A stretch of DNA of 64,000 bases, from assembly GCA_036874045.1 (NCBI GenBank), contig CM072341.1, positions 9,808,501 to 9,872,500 on the forward strand, given 5' to 3'. This document shows positions 1 to 10,136 of the stretch, one piece after another; position 1 is the first letter of the stretch; every line of letters starts with the position of its first letter. The position numbers and the translations under genes are program-made. A model generated the notes under the pieces. The model made no database searches. It was not told where the DNA came from and saw nothing but the letters and a program-made list of their open reading frames with translations. Source of the DNA: Cymodocea nodosa (Eukaryota > Streptophyta > Magnoliopsida > Alismatales > Cymodoceaceae).

Positions 1-1571
1 ATTAAGCTTTGTAATGTTAGTTAATTTGAAATTTGTCATTAAGAAACACTAACATTCAGATATTTCAAACAGTAACTATTAAGATTTTTAGTATTTTGTA
101 TGAATCAATTTCAATAAACAATAAAACTATTTTCTATTTTCTGAATCAAACAAACATAAAATATTCACATTACTAACAATGATAACATTAATCACGATAC
201 AAAACAAACAATACAACACTTTAATACTAAATGTAAATACATATAATTAGTTGTTTTTGGTATTTTTGTTTTGATATGTTCCTAAAGATGAGCGAAAGGT
301 GAAATGTAAAAATCTCTATCGACAGTAAGAACTTCCGTCACTACATGCGACATGATTACACCATTGTAAACTTAATCACTTACAATCTTGCCTCCTCTCC
401 CTATAGGATCGCAAACCAAGACTTGTAAGTTGATCTCCTCTTCATTATACTAGCATCAACCTGAAACAAAGGCTAGAAGCTTTACGATCTCCTAAGATAT
501 GAGTCGGTGCTTAGTGAAAATGACTTCTCTTCCTGTGACGCGATCACTCCTTATAGTGGTTGTTAGCCACCATGTTTAACTCGGAATTGACCTAACATCC
601 AAAAAGTATTCTCACAGACCTTCGATGGTTGGTGATTTTGGTGGTGTTGTGGAGCTTTAGGGAACTTCTGACGCTTCCTACAGTTAGCTCAGTCCACTCA
701 CACACCATACTTTTCTTTGTCTTTCTCCTCTTCTTTTATATTTCTTTCAATAGTTACTACTTCTGCTTAAATGATCAATTGGATTTCCTTTATTCATATC
801 AACGATGGTGATTTCTTATTCATTCCACGATTTAATTCTTACGTGATACGTGCAATCGTGGCTTTCTTTTGAGTTTCCTGTTTCTACAACTGTTATAGTG
901 GTATGTTAGAAAATAAATGGTTCGTGGAGTTAGTGTAACTCAACGGACTTACTTCGTTGATTTAACTAAAACGCACGAGTAGTAAAGAAATAACTTATAA
1001 GCTTATAACACTAACACAACGCATTAACTTAGTGTATATTTAAGTAACTCAACGCATATAGTTATGCTAACTTAACGAGTTATACATGTGCAGCTCATGT
1101 GACATAGTAAAATATTTAAATTCAACACGTGCATAATTCTAACTTAACAAGTAAAAGTATATTTCGGATACTTACAAACCTAACTATCCGATGCTCAAAC
1201 ACATTTCAGATAGTTACTAGATAACTTACAGAAAATTCTCTTAAGTCATGCATTAAGGTTACAACACGTGTACTCCAAGAAATAATAAAATATTCTTTAA
1301 GCGTTTAAAATAGAACTGTCCAGTACATGAAATATAACTCTCTAAAATAACAGACAATTTGAATACTTAGGAATTTCAAAGGTTGTAACTCACTGACAAT
1401 TTAGAAATGTACTTAATTAACACTAATTCCCTGAAATTATGTAGATTCCTTCATTAAGGCATATAATAGTGCAATTATAACATAATGACTTAATTCTCAT
1501 ATGATAAGCTAAATATTATGCAATTAACCATTATTTAACCGTTAATATTATGCACTTTTTCATTCTAAACA
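1..1571 (-). mobile_element. Athila-like Ty3/gypsy LTR, running off the left edge
   Basis: The reverse complement starts TGTTTAGAATG at 1571 and can be followed in order along the LTR of gypsy F (34207-35896) and along 6472-7180, back to base 1. The inner end lies outside the window. The stretch 900-1240 is dense in the short inverted modules (CGTTGAGTTA and TAACTCAACG, plus TCGGATA and TATCCGA) shared by LTRs across this window. By its middle part it belongs to the same subfamily as the LTR at 6472-7545 rather than to that of F. Confidence 0.85.
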
Positions 1572-2060
1572 AATCCATATCAATAAGCTCATACTTTTTC
1601 TGTAGTTAATATGATTTACACATCAATCATTTTACAAGTTTAATCAATCAAATTAAATGTATCCTTGATCATATACATTTCATTTAATCTAAAAATCAAC
1701 AATTCAACTTTTTCAGGATTTTAGATAATTTTCTGAATTTCAATTAAGCATTTTGATTTCCCTTTTAAAATCATAAAATTGTTAAACTCATAAAATTTAG
1801 TAAAAATATAAGATAATCTATATATGTAAATATATGATTATTGAGATATCTTATAATCAATATATGAAAATTTTTTACTAGATTCAACTATTAGAAGGTT
1901 TTAGATAATTTTTGGATAGTTACAGTGAATTTTTAGAAAGTTGTAGTAAAATTTCTGAAAATTTTTTTTAACAAATTCTATAGAAATTTTTGTAGAACAA
2001 TCCTAATTCCTACAATTGATAAGATTACTTCAATTTTAATCTAATTACCTCTCCCCCATA
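1572..2060 (-). mobile_element. Remnant resembling the Sirevirus 3' untranslated region
   Basis: This AT-rich stretch follows 22090-22400, the untranslated region downstream of RNase H in Sirevirus B, in order and in the same orientation. Shared strings include CAATAAGCTCATACTTTT, ACAAGTTTAATCAAT and CTTGATCATAT. No coding sequence is seen. It is a fragment with no visible LTR of its own. Confidence 0.6.
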
Positions 2061-2564
2061 CCTACATTTTGCATTGTCCTTAATGTAAAAGATTTATAGA
2101 AAATACAGTATATGATAGTAGGCATGATAAACTATTTCGTTATCTTAGTACCTAAATCAACGAACTTAGTTTGTTGAGTTAATGAATAACTCCATGAACT
2201 GTGCATAAATATAATTTCAGGATAAGTAATCAATCACATACCTTGTTCTTTTGTATCTCCATTAATATCTTTCGACTTTTGATTTTGAAAAATTTTCATT
2301 CACAAATAAAAGTAAAACATATAACAACATAACAACTAACAATAAAACATATATTGTTAAATATGTGCATTGTGTGGAACCCAAGCTTCTACACCTTTGG
2401 TGGCTCACAAGCAAGCCAGTTGGTTTCTTAGAACAGATACCAACAAACTGGATTGATATTTTATTTTCCTTCTTGTAAGATAAATAAAACATAAACTAAA
2501 ATTTTTTCTTTCTTTTCTTTTCTTAAAATAAATGTAGAATACACAAAACATTAAAATTACAAGA
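2061..2564. other. Non-coding stretch with a possible gypsy 3'-end fragment
   Basis: Near 2045-2090 the minus strand reads as a purine-rich GGGGGAGAGG tract with ACAATGCAAAATG beside it. That combination is common near the 3' end of plant Ty3/gypsy elements. 2150-2200 carries the AACTCAACGA-type inverted module. The rest, down to the F-box pseudogene, shows nothing I can name. A short open frame on the minus strand (2262-2492) has no recognisable domain and is probably chance. Confidence 0.35.
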
Positions 2565-3695
2565 TCATAGTTCAAGAACATGACTGAAAAGTAGTGACAA
2601 ATGGAATAAATGTGTCAGTCCAAACAAACCTTTAGGTATAATTCTCCTTGCTATTAATTCTATTTTAATGTAGTTTGCTTTCCTTTTTAATTTATAAACT
2701 TGCAGTATGTTATCAACACTAAATATGAGAGTATTACCATTAATGAAATGAAATGCACAAAGGGATCCTCTTCTCATCCAAGCTAATGTAGTTGTTTCTA
2801 TTTCCACATATATTTCAATGTATTCCTCTTCCCATTTCCATTTATTTAGGTCTTTCATAATCTATATTTGAAATTTCACCAATTGATCCCACCATCTTAC
2901 TAGACATAAGGTAGGATCATCAAATTCACTATACCATATTCCTAATCGAATTTTATCATTTTTAGCAGATGGTGGTTTAACTATAGCTTTAGGTATAAGT
3001 AATATTTCTATAAATTCATTATAATTGTCTATGCTCACTATATATAAATTAGATCTAAATGCAACTGATATATTTGTGACTAGATATATATATCCATCCA
3101 ATATCACATGAGTGTTGTTAACTAATAGATATATCATAATATTTTCATTCCAAGACCTATTCATAAAATTATACATACTTAAACATAGTCCTTCATCCCA
3201 ATTTCCAATTGGTCTCTAATAAAATAATTTTTCAGGGATAGTCAAATTCTTATTAGAAAATGTTAAAGTTAACCCACAATTTTCAGTTGGTACTTCAAAC
3301 ATATTAGGTTTTCCTATATTCCATTATTCTCTAGTGATAGGATTTCTAACAAAAGTATTAGGTAACAGAATAGCATACCTTGGTTTGATTCTATATATGA
3401 TCAATCCTTCATCTATTCCCATAATATGATCTATTCCTTTTAATGAATTGGGTGGAATTCCAACAATTTCTTCTATGTTCAGATATTCATAATTGATTGA
3501 ACTACGATTGAATGATTTCCGTAAAACTCCATCTCTAATATTGATCATCTTTGTAGCTTGTAATCCATACAAATATTTTTCTATAACACACTCTTTAATT
3601 TGTCTTGACACACAACACAATCTATATAGATCTTTAGGTGATAGATTACTTAATACTTCTCTCACAGCATCTAGTGGTAATTCCATCAATTCCAT
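2565..3695 (-). pseudogene. F-box protein pseudogene
   Basis: The minus frame opens at an ATG at 3695 with an F-box (LPLDAVREVLSNLSPKDLYR, then LCCVSRQ), the SKP1-binding motif of SCF ubiquitin ligase substrate receptors. It continues in one unbroken phase to a terminal stop at 2565-2567, about 377 codons, a usual length for plant F-box proteins with a C-terminal F-box-associated domain. Three in-frame stops interrupt it (3321-3323, 3216-3218, 2859-2861). No frameshift or intron is seen. The downstream part contains Trp-rich strands (IRLGIWYSEFDD, RWWDQLVKFQ) that fit a beta-propeller-like substrate-binding region. The start is only about 29 bp from a gypsy LTR at 3724, so the native promoter is probably gone. 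An upstream TTG-initiated extension is possible, but the ATG just ahead of the F-box is the better start. It is most likely a dead copy of a member of the large plant F-box family. Confidence 0.8.
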
Positions 3696-3723
3696 TTGTT
3701 GTGATTCTATATTCAGCAACTAT

Positions 3724-4342
3724 TAAGAATGAAAAAGTGAATAATATTACTAGTTAAATAATGGTTAATTGCATTATATTTAGCTTATTATATGAGAATT
3801 AAGCCATTATGTTATAATTGCACTATTATATGCTTTAATGAATGAATCTGCATAATTTAGGGGAATTAGTGTTAATTAAGTATATTTTTGAATTGTTAGT
3901 GAGTTATAGGCTTTGTAATTCCTATGTATCCGAAATGTTTGTCATTTTGGAGAGTTACATTTCATGTACTAGATAGTTATGTTTTAAACACTTAAAGAAT
4001 ACTTTATTATTTCCTAGAGTACGTGTGTTGTAACCTTAATACATGACTTAAGTGGATTTTTGATAAGTTAGATGATAACTATCCAAAATGTGTCTAAGCA
4101 TCGAATAATTAGGTTTGCAAGTATCTAAAATATCTTTTTATCATAAAACTTACTAAGGACACGTGTCGTGATCTCAAGACTTAACTTAAGTTATCTTTCG
4201 AAAGGTTAGGTGCTAACTATTCGAAATGCATTTAAGTTTTCGAATACTTATAGTTGTAACTATCTGAAATATCTTAACTCGTTAAGTTAGCATAACTATA
4301 TGCGTTGAGTTACTTAAATATACACTAAGGTAATGTGTTGTG
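3724..4342 (+). mobile_element. Athila-like LTR fragment, plus strand
   Basis: It starts AGAATGAAAAAGTG and is the reverse complement of about 1000-1565, so this LTR piece and the one at 1-1571 face each other across the F-box pseudogene. At 4343 a second copy of the LTR start appears. That fits the gypsy element 4343-7545 having inserted into this older LTR. The 4230-4330 part carries the shared CTCGTTAAGTTAGC and GCGTTGAGTTA modules. Confidence 0.75.
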
Positions 4343-4813
4343 TGTTTAGAATGAAAAAGTACATAATATTAAGGGTTAAATGATGGTTAATTGCATAATA
4401 TTTAGCTTATCATATGAGAATTAAGCCATTATGTTATAATTGCACTATTATATGCCTTAATGAAAGAATCTACATAATTTCAGGAAATTAGTGTTAATTA
4501 AGTCCATGAGGTAAGTTCATTGAGATAACCATAACTCCACGAACTAAGTCTGTTGAGTTAATTGTAACTCAATGAAGTGCTTAACTGAATACATATAAAC
4601 TCCAACATAAAAATCGAAATAGTACACAATTCTTACTCAATCTTTGTGGGATTGACCTATACTTGCACACAAATACAATATACATTGTGCACTTGTAGTA
4701 AAAATACAAATTGGACTTAATATCTTATTTGTGTGAGAAGTTGTTTGTTTACTTCTAAAAGAATTTATTAATACAAGCATAAAACAAATCAAACAAGATT
4801 TTCACACCAAACA
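4343..4813 (+). repeat. 5' LTR of the reduced gypsy element
   Basis: It begins TGTTTAGAATGAAAAAG and ends near ACCAAACA. The outer sequence matches F's LTR at both its start and its end, but this copy is much shorter than F's 1.7 kb. A weak relative of the Athila primer site follows at about 4821-4838. Confidence 0.65.
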
Positions 4814-4928
4814 AGTTTTCTAGAGTCATTGTCAAGGATTGAGAAGCTAAGCAATTGTGAGTGCTATTTTGTTTTAATATCAGAGGGAGTGTTTTGTGTT
4901 TTATTGTATAATTGAGAATATGGTGTAT

Positions 4929-6440
4929 GCTTATGGTCAAAGATTTTTGAAACTTATAGTTAACATATGTGAATTCTGCAATTTGGAAGGTCATGACATT
5001 TCCGATTGTTTAAAATTGAGACGAATGCAGATGGTTAGATCACATGAGCAACAAATGAATTATATTCAATATAATAGAACTGAGTATGAGAATCCTATAG
5101 TTTACCCAACTAATGGTCAGTTTAGAATAAGTAATATGTTGAGAGAGAAGGAAGTTTGGGATAGATATGATAGACTTGAGCGTAGCTTATAGCAAAACAT
5201 GGACAAATTGGAACAATACATGTGTCAGCAACAAGAAGTCAACCAATTAAATTATAGGGAAGAATATTCAGAACCTAAAATCGATATCATATATGAAACA
5301 GAAAAAACCATAATGAGAATTGATCAAAAATTGAATGTAATGAGAGTAGATGATCTGGAAAGAAAGCTAAAAGCATCGGATGAATTAACAATGAAATTTC
5401 AAGTTATGCAATAGGAAAACACAAATGAAAAGCTTAATGATGAAGATTTGCATAATTTGCAAGACATACAAACAAAAGAAAATACTAATGCAATAGAATT
5501 TAAAGAATGTAAGCTAAAACTGAAAACAATTCAAGATCAAAATCAAGAAAATAAAATACAAGAACATCATGAAAGTAATGAAAATCTGGAAGATGTATGT
5601 ATAATATTAAGATCCGGAATTGATATACCACCAAGAATTCAAAAAGAAAGTAATGTGAAGGTGGATAAGAACAAAATTAAAAATGATAATGAAAATGTAA
5701 TATCTGAAAACTTAGAAATCAATGAAGAAAAATCTAAATCTAAATCTAAAAATGAGATTAAAAATGATCAAACGAATGAAATGAAAGATAAAGAACCTTG
5801 TAAATCACAATCATTAGCACCCTATCCTAAAAGATTACAACAAACATTTCTTGAAAAGCAAGAAAAAATTAGAGAAATTTTTGTAAAAGTACAACTTAAC
5901 ATTCCTTTGTTAGACTTATTGCAGAAAATGCCACCTTATGCTAAATTTCTTAAGGATTGGTGTACTAAGAAAAGAGAGCGAAAAGTTTTAAGGAAAGTTT
6001 TTTTAGCTGAGCAAAGTAGTTCCCTGTTTCTGCCACAAATTCTTAAAAAGTTATCTGATCCAGGAATCCCTATTATATCATGCATCATAGGAAATATCAT
6101 TCTGGAAAGAACCTTAATTGACTTAGGTGCAGGTATAAATGTTATACCTAGTGATATATTTGCATCCTTAGGATTAGAAGGCTTAATCCCTACTAGGACT
6201 ATCATTCAATTAGCTGATAGAAATATAAGATACCCTAGAGGAAAAATAGAAGATGTCCTAATTAAAATCAAGAACATCATATATCCTATTGATATTGTGA
6301 TTTTGGATTCCCAACAAATTAAGCATCAGAATCATGATACATCTTTAATTTTTGGAAGACCATTTTTAGCAACAACAAGGGTTGTTATAAATTGTAAAAA
6401 TAGAGTGATGAAATTAGCATATGGTAATGAGGATACTTAA
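4929..6440 (+). pseudogene. Gag-like and protease region of the reduced gypsy element
   Basis: The region opens with a CCHC zinc knuckle (CEFCNLEGHDISDC) only about 150 bp after the LTR, followed by a long Glu/Lys/Asn-rich, coiled-coil-like stretch. Then comes the Athila-type linker (PLLDLLQKMPPYAKFLKD) and a retropepsin-like domain with catalytic DLGAGINVIPS and a flap-side GRPFLATTR. No capsid domain precedes the knuckle, exactly as in gypsy F. The gene is broken. Confidence 0.75.
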
Positions 6441-6471
6441 TTAAACATTTTCAAACTAGAAAAGTTTGAGG

Positions 6472-7545
6472 ACTACACTAACTATAGGAAGCGTTGGAAG
6501 TTCCCTAAAGTTCCACAACACCACCAAAAATCACCAACCAACCATTGGAGGTCTGTGAAGATACTTTTCGTATGTCGGGTTGATTTCAAGCCAAACTCAA
6601 TGACTAACAACCACTATGAGGAGTGATCACATCATAGGAAGGGAAGCCATTTTCACCAAGCATCGACTCATATCTCAAGAGATCGTAAAGCTTCTAGCCT
6701 TGGTTTTGGGTTGATGCCCATATACTAAAGAGGAGACCAACTTACAAGTTTTGGTTCACGATTCTATAGGGAGAGGAGGCAAGATTGTAAGTGATTAAGC
6801 TTTTAGTGGTGTAATTGCGTCTCATGTAGTAACAAAAGCTCTTATTGTCGATAGAGATTTTTGCATTTCGCCTTTCACTCATCTTTAGGAACATATCAAA
6901 ACAAAAATACCAAAAACAACTAATTATTTGTGTTTACATTTAGTATTAATGTGTTGTGTTGTTTGTTTTGTATCGTGATTAATGTTATCATTGTCAGTAT
7001 TATGAATGTTTTATATTTGTTTGATTTAGAAAATAGAAAATAGTTTTATTGTTTACTAAAATTGATTCGTACGGAATACTTAAAATATCTTAATGGTTAC
7101 TGTTTGAAATATCTGAATGTTAGTATTGATTAATGACAAATCTTAGATTAAGTAAAATTAAAAAGCTTAATTGATGTTATTTACATTCTATGGAACTGCC
7201 CAATGGATGACTGAATTCCTATGTGAATAGCAACATTTAATTGAAAGGTAGGCTCATGGAGATAACTTAAGTCCACAAGGTTAGTCTGTTGAGTTATCTA
7301 TAACTACACGAACTAAGTCTGTTGAGTTAACAAAAACTCAACGAAGTGCTTAATTGAACACATATAAACTCTAGCATAAAAATTAAAATAGTACACAATT
7401 CTTTCTTAATCTCTGTGGGATTGACCTGTACTTGCACACAAATATAATATATATTGTGCACTTGCAGTTAAAAACACAAATCGGACTTAGTATCTAATTT
7501 GTGTGAAAAGTTGTTAGTTACTTTAAAAGAATTTATAAATAGACA
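6472..7545 (+). repeat. 3' LTR portion of the reduced gypsy element
   Basis: It is the reverse complement of bases 1 to about 700 and then continues through the LTR end region (TACTTGCACACAAATA, GTGCACTTGCAG), as in F's LTR. 7240-7350 carries the inverted AACTCAACGAAG and CTGTTGAGTTA modules. Confidence 0.75.
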
Positions 7546-8276
7546 AGGTCTGATTGAACAATATAGGTTTTCTAATTTAACTTCACAAACAACTGAACAA
7601 CAACATAAAAGAAAATTTAAAAGAGATAAAATTAACATAGCTACTTACAGATACCTCTATGGCGTTAGGTCATAACTCAATGGACTAAGTTCATTGAATT
7701 AAGCAATAACTCTACGGTACTACTAACTATAACTAAAATTTTCATTTTTTTATATTTTCTATCTATATTTTTCTACTTACTATATTATACGTAGTTGCTA
7801 ATAATTGTGTTGCCTCATTCAACTATACTCTCATAGGAGGTATCAATTTCATTAACATTTTTGTTCAAAGGGTTAGATACTACTTGAATTGGTAGTCCTC
7901 TTATAGGTATAACTTCTATTGATTCCTTTTGTCTAAGGGGTATATTTCTATTCATGTTTTGATTTTGATTGGCAACATTTCCAAACACATGATCTAGACA
8001 ATTGTTTAATTAATGAATTATCTTTTCTAATTTTTCTATTCTAGATCCTTGTTCAATTAATGCTTCATAACTTGCATTCCTATCATTTATATTTTCTCCT
8101 CCTTGGAAATTGTTATTTCTCCAAGATAAATTCAGGTGATTTCTTCAATTAGGGTTGTAAGAATTACCAAAGTTATCTTTCTGGTTTCTAGCATAAATAA
8201 CATTTAAGTCATTAATATTTGCATTCTTTTCTACTAGTTTTTGATTTAATGATAACTCTTCTATTTTCTTTGTTAA
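7546..8276 (-). mobile_element. Gypsy G, left piece: downstream end of gag and beyond
   Basis: On the minus strand 8276 down to about 7790 encodes the end of an Athila-type gag: a coiled-coil start (KIEELSLNQKLVEKN), then the family's Asn-rich part ending in SWRNNN. It is the continuation of the gag at 32351-33300, separated from it by Sirevirus A, whose GTTAA target duplication flanks both cuts. 7546-7790 is non-coding and holds one shared inverted module (about 7670-7730). Confidence 0.65.
8272..8276. repeat. Target-site duplication of Sirevirus A, left copy (GTTAA)
   Basis: GTTAA directly precedes the LTR start at 8277 and is repeated directly after the 3' LTR at 32346-32350. Confidence 0.85.
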
Positions 8277-8599
8277 TGTTGAGTATTTTGTTTTGATGAT
8301 GTATGCTAAACGAATGTAATCATATTTACTTAATTACTATTGTTTATGAAAGTAAATTAAGAACATCAATTAATATAGAAAAAGTTTACTAATATAAATA
8401 CTTGTCTATAATGGATCTGAGATTATGCTAAGTTAAATAACTAGTTGTTAAGTTATACTAATTTTTCATTTAACTAAACATTAAGTTAACGTGTGTTTTT
8501 ATTGTAAAGCATGATATGTTTTAAAGTTATATTTTTTGTATCATGTATAGTGCACATTAAAGACAACTCGTTAAGTTAGCACGTTATTTGTATAAAGGT

Positions 8600-9122
8600 C
8601 ACGTGAGAACTCATTGAGTTATAGGCTTAAAGTTTAAAATAGGTCACGTGAGAATTCGTTAAGTTAGTGAGTAAAAGAGCAATAGTAAGAGATGAACTCG
8701 TTAAGTTAGTATTGTACACGTGGTGAAATTAAGGTTTATGAATGTTATATTATATCACGTGAGTTGCACGTGTTTAACTCGTTAAGTTAACACAACTGCA
8801 CATGTTGAGTTGCTATATTGAATACTAAGGCAACGCATTAGGTTAGTGTTATAAACTTAAAGTTATTGTTATTGCACGTGGTAAATATCTTATTATTAAA
8901 ACATTTGTTTATTACTGGATTGGTGAGTTATTGGATTTTCGGATACTTAGAAAACTTAACTATCCGATACTTAAATTGTTTTCGGTGAGTTAGCATTTAA
9001 CCTTCTGAAAGAAAGGTTAAGTTGGTTCGTTGAGTTAACTATGACACCACGAAGCTGGTTCGTTGAGATAGTGTAACACCACATACTTAGTTAGTTGAGT
9101 TAGCTACAGTACTTGTCACGTG
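8600..9122. promoter_or_regulatory. G-box (CACGTG) cluster in the Sirevirus U3
   Basis: Seven palindromic CACGTG hexamers lie within about 520 bp, roughly 300 bp upstream of the TATA box, interleaved with GTTAAGTTAGT / CGTTGAGTTA modules. In plants the G-box is bound by bZIP and bHLH factors. A regulatory role here is inferred. The arrangement recurs, partly mutated, in the other Sirevirus LTRs of the window. Confidence 0.6.
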
Positions 9123-9222
9123 ATTTGGCACATGATGAAGTCATTGAGTTAGATATGTTAAGTTATAAATATACTTATTTTACTTATTTAGTTAACATTA
9201 ACACAATGACTTCTTACACTTG

Positions 9223-9402
9223 ATGGAAAATTTTGGACGAGAAAGTTTATTTTGCAGGAAATTTTTTAGAGATCCAGAATTGATGATTAAAGAAAATTTG
9301 AAAGGAAAACGTAGGTCAAAACGTGTGTATTTAGATGAAGGGAAAACAAAAGACGTGAAGAGTGGAAAACTAATAGTGATTAAACGTGGAGGATATTCAT
9401 AA
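9223..9402 (+). other. Small open frame inside the Sirevirus LTR (U3)
   Basis: A 59-codon frame (MENFGRESLFC..., ending KSGKLIVIKRGGYS) lies just upstream of the TATA box. The matching frame is also open in the 3' LTR (31652-31831). The same stretch, recognisable but not open in phase to the end, occurs in the LTRs of B and others. No known domain is recognised. Because it precedes the likely transcription start, it would need another promoter to be expressed. It may simply be a stretch of captured coding DNA or chance. Confidence 0.35.
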
Positions 9403-9415
9403 AGTGAATATACAA

Positions 9416-9424
9416 TATAAAAGG
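9416..9424 (+). promoter_or_regulatory. TATA box, 5' LTR of Sirevirus A
   Basis: TATAAAAGG, followed by CATAAAATTCTCG. The same motif is kept in all six TATA-containing LTR copies of this family in the window. Confidence 0.75.
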
Positions 9425-9918
9425 CATAAAATTCTCGTTGATCAATTATCCCTACACACCAAATGAAATATATTTTCAGGGATCAAAACACCTCTTCGAG
9501 GAAAAGCTCTCAGACAGAAGAAACTTTAGTGAAGCAGAGAAAGTCAGATATATGTCACTAAAGATTTGAAGAAGAAGAAAGCAAATTCAGTGAAGCAAAG
9601 AAAGTTAGATATTCGTCATTAAAGAATTGCAGAAGAAGAAGAAAAATCTCAAACAAGGAGAAATGTTTTAAATTCCGCAAATTAGTTTTCTCTATTTGTA
9701 GTTATGAAATTGGTTAGATGAAATATGGTATCGTTATATAATTGCATCTACAATTTCTAAGGAGAATTGAATTATATATTGTAATTGAAACCTTGAATAA
9801 AATGATTTGATTAAAGCAATGTCTCGACTTGTTTTTAATTTTAAAGTTTCAATTATTTGTTGAAAATATTGAAAAACACAATTCACCCCCCTCTTGTGTA
9901 GCCATTCGATCCTACAAG

Positions 9919-9930
9919 TGGTATTAGAGC
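9919..9930 (+). other. Primer binding site of Sirevirus A
   Basis: TGGTATTAGAGC lies two bases after the LTR and is one base off TGGTATCAGAGC, the complement of the 3' end of plant initiator-Met tRNA used by most copia elements. Confidence 0.85.
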
Positions 9931-10136
9931 TACGTTTATAATCTTTGATATAAAATCGATACCAACTTAATTAATATCAAATAGAAATTTTTCTTTGATT
10001 AAAATCGATACCCTTCCTTGTTTTTAAATAGAAATTAATATCTAAGCATTCGTTTAACTTTGTTAATTTTAGGCTCAAGCTGTTTTTAAAATTTTAAACT
10101 GTTTAAAATCAAATAGGTTGAAAAATCTAAGGTAAG

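Larger units (their letters stand above)
4343..7545 (+). mobile_element. Reduced Athila-like Ty3/gypsy element
   Basis: A 5' LTR (4343 to about 4813), a gag-protease coding region and the later part of a second LTR (from about 6472) follow one another on the plus strand. Sequence and order match gypsy F (34207-44326), but this copy is far shorter: no RT, integrase or 3' ORF is seen. It is broken in several places. The right boundary is approximate (LTR-like sequence fades at about 7545). The LTR middle is closest to the minus LTR at 1-1571. Confidence 0.75.
8277..9916 (+). repeat. 5' LTR of Sirevirus A
   Basis: Bounded by TGTTGAG and CCTACA, 1640 bp, with a direct counterpart at 30712-32345. 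U3 holds seven CACGTG G-boxes (8600, 8645, 8717, 8756, 8767, 8875, 9117) and many CTCGTTAAGTTA / CGTTGAGTTA modules. A TATA box sits at 9416-9424. Confidence 0.92.

Noticed and set aside
629-811. Hydrophobic 60-residue open frame as a small membrane protein gene
   Set aside because: It lies wholly inside the gypsy LTR, on the strand opposite to it. The related LTR of F has only a partly similar frame.
1572-3723. F-box gene as host sequence captured and carried inside a gypsy element
   Set aside because: The flanking LTR pieces face each other in inverted orientation with no primer site, tract or element coding sequence around the gene. A transduced gene would lie between direct LTRs.
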